64,000 nt of DNA, from NCBI GenBank assembly GCA_026413225.1, contig CM048554.1:74640463-74704462 (forward strand). Direction: 5' to 3'. This DNA is from Otis tarda (lineage: Eukaryota > Chordata > Aves > Otidiformes > Otididae). Of the stretch, positions 13,501-25,000 are shown piece by piece; position 1 is the first letter of the stretch; every line of letters begins with the position of its first letter. The notes beneath the pieces are model-generated. The model saw only the letters and a program-made list of their open reading frames with translations, searched no databases and had not been told where the DNA came from. A program made the position numbers and the translations under genes.

Positions 13501-15060
13501 AACGCAAATTTTCAGGCTGACATAGATGGAAAGATTAGAGGTGTGTTTAATACCCGTGAGGTGCATGGACTCTGCTGAACAATGGAGAGCCTGGGGCCTG
13601 GGTTCTTCTGACAGCCCTGGGCGAGCGGGAAGCTGACCTGCACCAGCAGCCAAGGATTTCTCACGCACAGGGAAGTGGCCGGGGGACTGGAATCCACATG
13701 GCTGAGCCTGGGCCACCAGCTTGGACCACCCCATGGGGACACTCCTCCCCACACATGGTGGAGGCATGGAGTGCCCCAGGACCAGCCATCCTTCCCCTGT
13801 GCAGCTGTCATTTTGGGCATCCATCTTGACAAGTCTGAGGGGCCTCAGGCATTGTGTGGGGGCCAGAAATGTAATAGAAATTAATCTGCATGGCCTTTTT
13901 CCCTTTTTTTTTTTTATTAAGTACAAAAGCATAAATCTGATACAGTTGAGAATTCAGAGACCTGAGCATATCAGCTGATAGCTCTCCATCCCACCCCTGA
14001 ACATCAAGGCTGCTGTTGTAGGTAATTTAGCCACGACAGCCCAGACACTAACAGGGGCAGCCCCAGATTCAGGCCTGAGCCATGAAGACAAACACTGCAT
14101 TTCCACTGACTTTGGACTGCCTGGTAGGACCCAGCCTCAGCAACGGGGTCAGGGATGTCCAGGACTTTCACCACCCACGTCTTGAAGGCTCTGGAGCAGA
14201 AGGGACTGAAGCTCCGGAGAGAGGCACTCCTCACCACCAGCCACAGTGGGTACAGGTGGGAAAAACCACTGACACACAGCTGCGAGGCCATGTTACTTCT
14301 GCAGTTTTCTCCCCAGCACAGATATGAAGCAGAGCATCCAAGCCTCCCCAAACAGCCAGCCACAGCACATTGGACAAGATATCAGCAAGAGCAGCAGATT
14401 GTGGAAAATTAGTGGGAAAAGGGAGGAACAAGAACCTGTAATTTGCAATGGTTGGTCATGCTGTGCACATATCTGAGGTATTTCATGTGTGTGTGATGGA
14501 AGATATAAAAACACCAGCTTTACTCATCGATGTGTGAGCTCTTGCATACTGTAAAATCTTCAAATTACTGCTGACTTAACACATTTTCATTGTGTCCCCC
14601 GCGTTTTCATTGTGTCCTGCACAGGACGTGCATGGCAAATGGGGATCAGCAAAGGAAGGAGCAAAGGCAAAATGATGTCAGCTAAGACAGAAAGCAAAGG
14701 CTCTGCAGTGTATTGCTGTTTGGAGCGGAGGAAAAATGCTGAGGGTGGCGAGGGGACAAGGGCCTGTCTCCCTCTTTGCCTAGCACCCCTGCATCCCCGC
14801 CCAGCTGGTGGTGGAACCCCACACCCCACCAAAGAAACGCTGCTCCTCCCCGGGTCAGCGTTCCTCCATCATCCCTGGTCTGAGGACTGAAGAAAGGTTT
14901 CAAGGAGACAAAAATCTCTCTATCTGGACAAAGATTGTAAGAGCAGAACCCCATGAGACCTTGCCTCACCTCTGAGGATATGTCTCTAGCATCTGATGCT
15001 CTTTATGTGTTTGCTTTCTATTTTAGCTGATTTTTAAACCAGTCACTCACAACAACCTCT
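13501..15060. other. GC-richer non-coding segment, no gene recognised
   Basis: Base composition rises here compared with both sides, and open frames on both strands (up to about 156 codons at 13.46-13.93 kb and 119 codons at 14.00-14.36 kb) become longer. These frames overlap each other on opposite strands, have biased compositions rich in Pro, Ser, Trp and Cys, and match no family I know. Longer chance frames are expected when stop codons are rarer. A small imperfect tandem (TTTTCATTGTGTCC at 14584 and again at 14603) lies inside. Confidence 0.5.
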
Positions 15061-16049
15061 TCAGTAATGCTGGAAGAGACATGGGCACGTGTGGCTGGCA
15101 AAGGGATTTTTCTCTTCAAATACGTACTTGATTTTGTGAGAAAGAGTACTAGTGAAGCTATTTCTGTTTCCTGGCAGCAAATCATTTGGGTGTTATTCTT
15201 TCAAAGTGGCTTAAAGGAAGGAAAATGGGGTTAGAAATGTACATTTGCATGTGAAAGTATGTCTCTATTTTTCACGCTTTCCCTCATTCCCCGCCTCTTG
15301 CACTTTTTTTTCCCTTACTCTTCTTCACTCTCCTGCTCTCCCATGCTATTATACTGTGCACACACATACGTGTGTGTGCGTGCCTTTCCTTTTTTTTTCT
15401 TTTTTTTTGCCAGAAGAGTCAAGCCTCAGTAAATGACTGTATAGTCCTGTCTCACAGCAGCTCGCCTGTTCCCTCCCCTAGGCAATTTGGTGCCAACTGG
15501 ATTATATCAGAGCAGTTGCTTTCCCCACAAGAGCAGGAGAAGGTGTAGGAGATTAAAATAAAGATCAGCTAACCCTGTAGCACAGCAAATTAGCTCAGGC
15601 CATTAAGCATAATGGCCTTCCAGAGGCGAAAAGGGTCAGCTATTAGTTCAAAATAATGACCTTCAACCCAGGCAGGAGGAAGCACACACACAGACGCCTG
15701 TCATTCTCCTGATTCAGTTTTCAAAATATCTACCTCACTCCCCATTTTGTACAGTTAAAATGTTTAACACATTCAATGGGACTTGGTTTGTTTTTTGTTT
15801 TTTTTTCAGGCTGACACAGGAGTTTGAAGTTAACCATGTGGAGGCTGCTAAAAGATCCAGGCAGAGTGATTCCAATTAACAACATGGAAACACAGTTTGC
15901 TTCATTTTGAACCTACTTGAACATCAAAGGTTCAAAAGTTCAGTGCAAATGTTCCTGGATTACATTATTTCAGAGAGGAAGAGTGAGTAAAAAACATATA
16001 TATTTCCAAGGCCATACAGTATAGACTGCATATCATATGAAATATGAAC
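15061..16049. other. AT-rich DNA with a Z-DNA-like tract
   Basis: No gene was recognised. A pyrimidine-rich segment (15270-15350) leads into the alternating purine/pyrimidine tract listed next. The following 15.54-15.67 kb interval is single-copy, with TAAT/ATTA-rich, CpG-poor sequence that has the look of conserved non-coding DNA. That impression needs an alignment. Confidence 0.5.
15355..15383. repeat. alternating purine/pyrimidine tract (Z-DNA-prone)
   Basis: Twenty-nine consecutive bases alternate pyrimidine and purine without a break. They are a CA block, a central TACG and a TG block, so the tract is also nearly self-complementary. Alternating CA/TG with CG steps is the classic sequence able to adopt left-handed Z-DNA, and the symmetry also permits a cruciform. 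Confidence 0.85.
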
Positions 16050-16260
16050 TGGTTAGGGAAGATGTTGAAAGTGCTGGACTGGGATTCAGGGGACATAGAT
16101 TAAATTCCTTGTCTCTGCTGCAAGCTTCCTGTGTGGCCTGGAGCAAACTGCATTACTGACTCTGTGTTTCAGTTTCTGACACGTGCAGCTAATGAGTCCT
16201 TTCTCCTGCCCTTTGTCTCCTTTCCCTACTCAGAGATGTGCTTTACAGAAAGGTCTCCAG
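16050..16260 (+). mobile_element. MIR-like SINE remnant, first copy
   Basis: The order of short words matches the ancient tRNA-derived MIR family of amniotes: GTGCTGGACTGGGATTCAGG (the tRNA-like to core transition), then TTGTCTCTGCTGCAAGC, CCTGTGTGGCC, a degenerate GAGCAAACTGCATTACTGAC in place of the usual 'gggcaagtcactt', and TCTGTGTTTCAGTTTC. The part after 16190 (CTTTGTCTCC, then a TCTACTTAGA-like segment) fits the longer 3' region seen in sauropsid copies. The copy is strongly diverged, as expected for an old family, so the ends are approximate. Confidence 0.7.
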
Positions 16261-16375
16261 AGCTTCCCTTAATGGATGTATATACAGAGACAAATACTCC
16301 GTACAGGCTTCACTTCAACTTTGAATACTACCAAAGAAGAACTAGAAAAACAATAATTAAAAACAGTAGGTTGGC

Positions 16376-16475
16376 TTTCAGGAAATTCTTGGCTCTGTCA
16401 CAAATTTCCTGTGTGACTTTCACCGAGTCATTTAATCTCTCTCTGACTCAGCCCCACGACCATAAAAGTACTTCT
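16376..16475 (+). mobile_element. MIR-like SINE remnant, second copy
   Basis: This is the clearer of two neighbouring MIR-like copies. TTCTTGGCTCTGTCACAAAT, TTCCTGTGTGACTTT, GAGTCATTTAATCTCTCTCT and GACTCAG follow the MIR core in order, with the usual spacing. It lies about 115 bp after the first copy and in the same direction. The intervening DNA is AT-rich. It may be an independent insertion or one arm of an old local duplication. Confidence 0.75.
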
Positions 16476-18180
16476 TGGTAATGTGGCGTGTAATGCATCC
16501 ATTCATAGTTGTAAGGCATGTGGAAATGACAATAGGAGGCCCAAAACGCAGCTAGGTAGACTTTGTTTGGTGAATAAAAGCTGGAGAGCTCAATCTGGTA
16601 TCACGGACATGTCTTCTAGGGAAGCTGTCTTGAAACTCTCAACATGTGCAGTGTTCAGCCCGGTGAGGGAGGGGAAGAACTAGCGGACCACAGATATATT
16701 GCACTGTGTATGGTCTCCATATGTGTCAGTCTTGAATTTCAAGCATGTTCTCCCAGTCATAATGCAAAACACAAAAATCCCAAGTGTATTTGTTTGTTTA
16801 AATTGGGGTGAAAAGAGGATTAGAGGGGAGGGAAAAGTTTACGAACTCAACAAGTTCTGTGAACCCCAGTTGGCAGGAGGAAAAATTCACAAAGCCATGA
16901 ACCCCGTTGCTTTTTGTCATGCCTTACTCCAACATGGAGAAGCCTGGCTGAATTTATGACTGTTTACAGCATGAGAGCTACACAGTGTTTGTGGAAGTAT
17001 AAAAGCTGTTGTTGAGTATCATAAAAAGAATTAAATCACCAAAATGTTTTCACAGGAGGTTAAAAGGTCTGATATAAATCCTCAAAGGGTAGACGGAAAC
17101 TTTGTCCTTAATCTGCTCTGTTGTGCTGAGGTACTGCAGGCAACGCACATGGTATATAATGTTACCCAGTGCTGAGAGACTTTTATAAAGCCTATAGGCA
17201 CAAAGAAGCCGATAAGGGTGAAACTCTATCATTAGGCTAACACTGGATTTTTCTGCTTTCATGAGCAGATATTGAACTGTAAAGCTTTTTATTTAAAACT
17301 AATATATTCTTTTTTAAATGGGTGAATGTAATTTTGAACCCTTTGCTTCCTGTGGAGGTCTTGAGAGCACGCATGTTTAAGAGAGGGAAAAAAATGTACA
17401 AGGTGAGGACTGGTGAATGCGATGGGCTCTCCCTCTGTCAGTGATGCCAATTAAGCACGCTTTCTGCTGGTGAGATGAACTTCATCCAGTGAGCTTTCAC
17501 CGCACATTGTCTGCCAGTGGGACTGCAACAGCTGTGCACCAGGGCCAGTCCACACTGCAAAATGCCCTATAGCACATCTGAGGGGATAGTTTGAGAGCTT
17601 CAATGGGACTTGGTCGTTACAATTCCCACTTGGGATAATATTTTATCCTAAATGCCATAGTAGGAAACTGCAAACAATTAGTTCATGGCTTACTAAACTC
17701 AGATTAAAGCTTTGGAAATGTTTATAAGCTGTGCAAGTGTGAAAAACACCCAGAAGTTCATTTGTACCCCAAACACCTCATCAGGATACCATTTTAAGTT
17801 TAACAATGATTAAAGACAAAAGCATTCTTATTAATTAATATTAATCAAAAGTTGATAAGAGAAAAACTAAATTTAAAAAGTCATTAAAGAAAACACCACT
17901 CCCAAACCAAGACCAAAGCCAGTTTTTTCTTGCCTGGATTGAAATTTATACTGGAATTATAATATAAACCTCTGAAAAGAGGGTTTACAGTGGAAACACT
18001 GACAGGCTCTTAACCAGAGCATGCTACGGGTGCCTTTATAAACATACCAGGCACAATGGTTTTGAGCCAAAAAAGTGCTTCTTAAAAAATGTATTAAAAA
18101 TTAATTTATTCCTTATGCATATCTAAGTTAAAACTTCTTGGCATGAACTTTGTTAATTCCCTCAGGGCTCCTCTCTATCC
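16476..18180. other. AT-rich single-copy DNA, no gene recognised
   Basis: Nothing beyond short chance frames and simple AT-rich patches was seen. The 17.82-17.86 kb interval has several ATTAAT motifs in a row, which bind homeodomain proteins in general but are also common in AT-rich DNA. Confidence 0.55.
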
Positions 18181-21100
18181 ATCACAGGCAACAAAAATGT
18201 ACTTTATATAAGATAAACTGGAACAGCCCAGCCCTCCATGGGATAAGTGGAATGCTTTGCTGGTAGATAACAGCACCTTTCCCCACACTCTGCAAACTGT
18301 GTGTGCAAAAGCATATCCAGAACACAGCTATGAAACAGCTAGCCTTGAGGAAACTTGGTTTCGCCTCGTCTTCTAGCTTTACCATGCAGCACAGACAGCC
18401 ATGCAGCGCACAGGAGAGCACACAAGGGACGTGTCATGGTGCGGAGTTTAGGTCGGGCACAGCTGGTGAGGGCGCATGGCCACGGTCCTGCTGACCCTCT
18501 GCCCCAAAGTGACATATGAGAATCCCCCACAACAATGAGAAGGACACCCATCAGGAAGGGATGGCGTGCACCTGCACGTCTGGGCACGCTCCGCTCCAAC
18601 CTCTGCTCCCAGATTTGCTCTTCCCTCCTTTCCTCCTGCAGGGACACCGCAAGGCAAGCAAACACCTTCTTTCCCAGACAAGGTCCCCTCCCACCAGCCA
18701 GGGAGCGAGAGGGATTTGGATACAGTTGCCGCTGCTTCTGCAACTGAAGAAGAAACAGAGTGCAATTTGAAAATTGGATACGGTCTGCAAGCAAAATCTG
18801 ACATGCAAACAGCTAAGAATGCGGGTGATGTGTGATACCCAGCCCCACATCTGCACCTAATTTGCACAAAGGATTCCTACCATTTTCCGGGGCTGAAACA
18901 AAACCCTGGTTCAGCAAGCCCCACAACTTTGAAGGGCTGAAATTCACAGCAGAGTCTTGCAGCCTGTTTTTCCCTCAGACAGAAATATTTCTCCCCGTAA
19001 CTCCCCAGTTCCTCTCTTCCAAATGCTGAGTATGTTCTCAGCCCCAGCCGCACGTCGCTGAAGATAAGCCTGGGGCAACGTCAAGAAGAAGCTGCAACGT
19101 TTCTTTAAGAAGCGAGTATTAATATATTTCCTGTTAGACACGGAAAATAGGATTAGAGGTGATATTGTGACAAAGGCCTTCTGTGAAACAAGGAATAAAT
19201 GTCATTAATGCCCCCTAATGGGCAAAGTGGTCTCCCACCTCCACTTACATATCAGGCCTGTATTAGATTGTCATATATAATTGATAGTGAAATAAGACCA
19301 TTTACCACGAATGGGAAAAATGTCTTATGCTGTAAATTCATTTACAGCAGATTCATTTGCAAAGAGATTGATCCGATCAAAGATTGAGAAATTGAGTCCA
19401 AATTGATTTTATTATATGAAGACTAGGATCACGTTATACATATCTGTTACAGATACAGCAAGTAAACCCAAACCAAAGTCAATGGAAGAAAATCCTTCTT
19501 TACTCTAAAAGGAGTTCAAGGTACAAGATAGTGCAACATAAAATGTCTCTTTTAATAGTGATGTCTCTTAAAGTGGTTTTCTCCATGTGACATTTGCTAA
19601 ACAGTGACATCTATTGGGGAACAGTATTTCAAGAAACTGGAAAACAAGAATCTGTTCAGACTTGACTGACCAAAGCATTTGAAATTACCCATTGTAGGAC
19701 ACAATTCTGAATTAGAAGAGAAGTGGATGAGATGACCTTGTAGATATACTCCATCTTTAGGGCTAAACTGTATTTTTAGGAGTCAGGCTGAAGTAGTTGT
19801 GGGTGGGGAGGTGTGCGTGTGTGTAATTTCACTGCCACTTTAAACAAAATGCTGGCTGCAGGTATTTCCCCTGGGCCTTCAGTGGAACATATGTGGCATC
19901 AAAGCTTTCCTCATAATTTTTAAAAAATGCAATAGAGATACATGTTCTCCCTTGTGCAGCAGCTTCAAAATCCAGGGATCCAGGTTAGGAACCGTATCTC
20001 CTGCTGCTCGACAAGCAATTCCCTTCACCTGGGGGAGGTAAAATGTCCTGTCCTCCCATCCACATAAAGTGGCCTTTTCTTTCTAGGGCTGTCAAAATGC
20101 AGCTCTGACAAATCACACCACCATCAGTGCACAGTTTTACCAGAAATAGTAATAAAAATGCTGCAGAATGGGCTACATAGCAAAATCAGAGCTCTTGTTT
20201 CATTGCTGTGAGGAGCCTGGCTCCTTCTCTATCACCTCCCTGCAAGTACTGGAGGCTGCTGTCAGACTCACTGGGGTCGTCTCTGCAAGCCAGCCCCATC
20301 TCTCAGCCCCTCCTTGCATGGCAACTTCTCAAGCTCCCACCAGCTGGGGAGTTTCTTGCTGAACTTGCACCAGTTTGTACACAACTTCTATCAATGGGAA
20401 CCCAAAACCAGGCACTGTATCCTCAGGTCTCACAATTGTGGAGCAGAGGAGCATAATCTCATCCCTAGATGGATGAGATGGTTGGCTCCCGCATGGCTCA
20501 CAGTGCTCCAGGGCACCGGCACCTCCCGCAGAGCTGCTCCCCAGCCCGGCCGCCCCCAGCTTGCACCCTTGTAGGGTTATCCCCTCAGAGGCCCAGGAGT
20601 TTGCATTGATCCTCCTTGAATTTCACAAGATTGCTGTTGGCTCATCCCTCCAGCCCGACTGGGCCCTGAGGTGGAGAGTCGTGTTGTTGTTGCTCCTGAA
20701 ATGATTTTACTAATCTTGTACATGCCTTGGAAGCCGTTCAGGGCATTTATGAAGGCAGCTCCAGGGTCAGATGATTTTCTGAAGTGAAGCTGGCAAGCAG
20801 TGCCTGAGAGGCGAGCCAGGCGATTTCCCATAGAAGTTCAGTTGCTGTGGTTTTGATTTATATTGTTATTTTGTAAATAGCACATTTTAAAAGTAAAAAT
20901 ATAAACAGCAAGTTAAGCAATGTAGTCTAATACATGCTTAGAAGAAAAATGAAATGAATGCTGAGAACCTGCGTACTTAGTTTCTGTGGCATGGCCTCAA
21001 TTTCAGGTTGACCTGGAGTTTTTCAAAAGAAAATAAAAATATATTGCAATGAAATTTTTCTAACAAAAATTTATTTATTTTCCATTTTGAGGTTCAGAAT

Positions 21101-22070
21101 GGAATTTCTAATCTGAACCAGAACAAAAGAGCAGCACCTCTGAATAGTCCCTGCCTAGGGTCTACTTTTAGAAGAAGAGAGACCCAGACCCATAATCCTG
21201 TTGCGCTCAGCTCCAAATGAGGACCTCCTACCTCCCAGTGGGTCCCTAACAGATTGCTCTACTTAGTTTCCAAAACAATTTTTGGAAGACTTTGATTTTA
21301 CTCCAACACAGAACAAAAATAAGTTTCAAAACCTCAACATTTTTTGTTAAACAGAATTTTCCCAGCCAGCCAAACCTACCATACATTATTACTGTTACAA
21401 ATCCCCCAAGTGCTTCCAGAATAATCAGAAAGGAGTGCTGCATCTAGAAAAATCCCAAATCAAAACCAAAGGGTAGAAAGAAGAGATACAGCACGTCGGG
21501 AGGTCAGTGGTTGTGTGGCCACTCAGTACTGGCATAGAGGGAAGGAGATTATTGTCATTGTCTAAGTCCCCACAGGAGTAATCCAGCCTGGGCTGTTTAG
21601 ATGGGAGTGTCTCAGAGTTGTGCAACCTCCCACATGCTGTTCCCCACACAGGCAATGCTCCCTGCGCACACAGCCATCTGTCCCCCTTCCCCTGCCTTGG
21701 CAGCCAACTCTTTCTCCATGTTTCCCCACCACGAACAGAGCAGCCCTCCTTAAACATCCCTGCGGCAGAAGCCGCTGCTGCCAACACTACCCTTCTGCCC
21801 CCTTGCCAGAAGGACCAGCGGGACAGGTAAGGAGGGGAGAGAAATGCTCTCGTATGGGAAACAGAAGAGGAGGTGGGTTTAAGCGTGCTAAACCCAGCCT
21901 TGCTCGTCTGGGAAGAGAGACAAGAACCAGGGTCTGTCATGAAGCAGAAAGGGAATGGGCTTGTTCCCTGCACAGCTTTCCCTCCTTCATCTTCCAGGGC
22001 TGACCAGGCACGTTCCAGTCTGTGTTTGACCTACAGACAGTCACGACTACACTACACCTGGTATTAAAGG
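18181..22070. other. GC-richer segment with many overlapping chance frames
   Basis: GC content rises, most clearly at 18.43-18.72, 20.18-20.58 and 21.43-22.05 kb. Long frames appear on both strands over the same bases (for example 151 codons minus at 18339-18794, and 182 codons minus at 21425-21973 against 127 codons plus at 21620-22003). Overlap on both strands, compositions rich in Ser, Pro, Cys and Arg, and lack of any known motif argue against real proteins. CpG is not high enough to call a CpG island by eye. The 19.19-19.42 kb part is different: AT-rich, CpG-poor and TAAT-rich. Confidence 0.5.
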
Positions 22071-25000
22071 CTTTTTGTAGCCACGTGTCACCTGGATCCT
22101 TTATCCAGGTGAGGAACCCTGAAGCTGAGCCTGTTTAGGTATCGCCCACCAGTGGGGTGATGGTAAGAGCTGGACCTCGAGGTCCAGACACTCACAGCGT
22201 GGGTGTTTGACTGTCAGAGCATCACTCTCTCACTGCTCTGCAGCAGCTTGAGCACAGATCCTCACTCAGGTTCATGAACCTCAGTGTTGATCCTGGGGCT
22301 GCTAGGCTGGGTTCTGCTCAGCATGTGATGTTTAGTCTGCTTCTGCCTTATTTCTCCTTCTGCAATATGGGGAAAATAAATACATATATTTCCCTGTTTT
22401 CCAGGATAAACCCATTACGAGATTGTGAAGGTCTGGATGGGGAACAGAAACAGGAAGATTAAATGTTTCTGTTTTCTTATTACAGTGCGAGGAATTTTCA
22501 TGGGAAGGGAGGCAAAACCTGTACTTTCTGTAGCAGAATAATAATTTCAGCCTAGAGGAGAAAAAAACCTGGAAGAGGCCTCTGGTAGGAAGCTGTACCT
22601 TTTTGTCAAAGAGCTCAGACACCATTATAAGACAAAGTACCTATGCATTCTTCTTTAGGATTGTCTTTCACCAAAAAAAGATAAGCTCTTGGTTGAATGC
22701 TTGGCATCAAACAGCAGATAGTGAAGTGGGGACTTCTCATGTTCTGATCTCTGTGAGAAAACACCACCTTTGTGAAAAAGAAAGCATGGTTTGCTAAAAG
22801 AACAGTTTTACAACTGGTTGATCTTTCTGCTCCTATGTGGACGAAGGACATTTCTAGCTCTGCAGCCCTTCTACCCCCACTCCTCTCTGCTCTGCATAGA
22901 GACTCTTCCTCTGGTCAGATGTCTGGGACAGCACAGGTCAGGGGCAGGGTATGCACTTCCTCAGCCTTTTGTTCTCTGAGATAAAGATGAAAAGAGCAAT
23001 AACACTAACCAATCCAGAGCTGTGCTGTATTTATAGCAACCAAAATTAACATCCTCTTAAGATGGCCTGGGAGCTCCTGGGCTTGTTTGGCAAGCAGCTC
23101 TGGGAAGAGATCTTTGTAGAAGTTTTTCTTCCTGGAGATCTGGAATGAGTCTGGGTCTGCTTCCTCATCTCAACATCCCTAAGTATAAAAAAGGGCCAAC
23201 CAGCAAAGCAAGGATGTGAGAAGGGCATGCACCTTGTCTGTTCCCTGCAGTAGCTCTGCCTGGCACAAGTTTTGCCATCATTAGGGCATCAGACTTTCTT
23301 CAGGATTTTCTCAGCAGGTTTCCACAGACCCTATGTACTTGGCCCAGCGTGTGATAAGGTCACCAGAAATACAAACACATGCTCTGCACAGTGCTTTAAT
23401 AATTTGTAAAAGAAAGGATTAATGCAAAACCTCCTGATCTGACTCCTAGAAGCAGTTTTATCCCAGGTTAGAAAATTGATATTTCTCCACACAGATCTTC
23501 TGTGAAGGCAACTGTGCTGAATACCCAAGTGGTGTTTACTAGAGGCTTCAGCCAGCAGTTATTGCTGTGTATTTTCCCTCTGTGGCAGGAAAGTAAGGGC
23601 TGTTTAGTTTAGCTGGATACTCTTCTGCTCAGTAAGAATTTAGTCTCCCTCCTAACCCTGTTCCCCATCCGTCTCTGAGTTTGGTTTCTCTTCCAAAATC
23701 TTGGGCATCACAGAGCATTCCAGTGCTTGGGGGTCAAATGTGAAGGACTGTACACATTACACATCCTGTGTCGAAAAGGGATTGGTGATTTTGTTTTTCT
23801 CTCATTTGAAAACCATTTAACTAATTGTGTCATTACTTTTGTTTATGTGATATTTGAAACGTCCCATTATTAATGTTGTCCAACACTTCAGTATAACAGT
23901 GTGCTTCTATTCGCTTCTTTCTCTGCCAAATTTCCATGTTCTCAGGCAGAATGCTTTCCTCTGGCTGATTATATTTTTGAGTATTTTTTCAAAATCAGCC
24001 CAAGTCCCATTTCATGGAACAAAGCTGAGAATAAGGTATGTAATTTCCCATATTAAAAAGTTATTTTCTGATACCTTTGAGATACGCAATGTCTTTCTTT
24101 CTCAAAGCAGGGACTGAGATTAGACTGGCATGGTAGCCTTAGTATTAATGCACACCTTTTGCCATTAAAAGGAAAATTGTCTGGTTTAGCCCCAATTTCA
24201 GGAAAAAAAAACCAAAACCATTGTTCTATGTTAAGGATATCAATGCAAAATTAACATTTTAGTGCTTGATTTCACAGCCTTATTAATAATGTTTTCCATA
24301 TATTATTTATATATGCTATATTATTGAAGTACTTTAAAAACTTATTTTCCAAATAACCTTTTACATCCTACTGAGTAGTTTTTTAGCATATTAAAATTCA
24401 CAGACATACGCACACAAAAAATATTGCTCTAAATACAGCATTGATTAACAGTAAACTTTTAAATGAAAAGTCTGTAGGCTGGAGCAGCACAAATAATTAT
24501 TATAATCAACATGAAGAGATTTTTTAATAAAGCTTATAAAATAGGAAGAGTGGCACCATGTGTTGTTTCCTGTATTGAAAGCAACTATTATTTGCTACTT
24601 CTAAAACATCGCTGTTTGAATGAGATATTTAAACCAGTGTCTCTCGTTTGCCAGGCTCTGAAGCTACCCAGCTGGGAGGGCAGAGAAAGGAAGTGTTCAG
24701 GGAGCTCACAAAAAAAAAAAAAAGTGCCAGATCCTGCTACCGGTCCTACCAGTGTATGTCTAGAGTAAATCTATCTGCTGTATTCATGGGTATTCTGGAA
24801 CAGTACAAAACAATGCCACTTGGTCCATTGAGTAATAACAAGACACAGAGGAAAAGAAAAGAAGAAAATGAAATGAAAAGAAGACAGGCTGTACCGGAAT
24901 GATTGCCATGTATTTTTCCACTTCTTTTACCTCACCTTCTGGGTGCCTCCATGCTATGCCCTTATGGTATGGTCCCTCACTACCTTGGCTGCATGTACTT

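Noticed and set aside
13462..13932. 156-codon minus frame
   Set aside because: Its end is encoded by a poly-T/A run (Lys-rich start) and its middle by GC-rich sequence also open on other frames.
18430..18720. possible CpG island promoter
   Set aside because: CpGs are somewhat more frequent, but density and length by eye are well below island criteria.
21425..21973. 182-codon minus frame
   Set aside because: It overlaps a 127-codon plus frame in a GC-richer patch, with biased composition and no motif.
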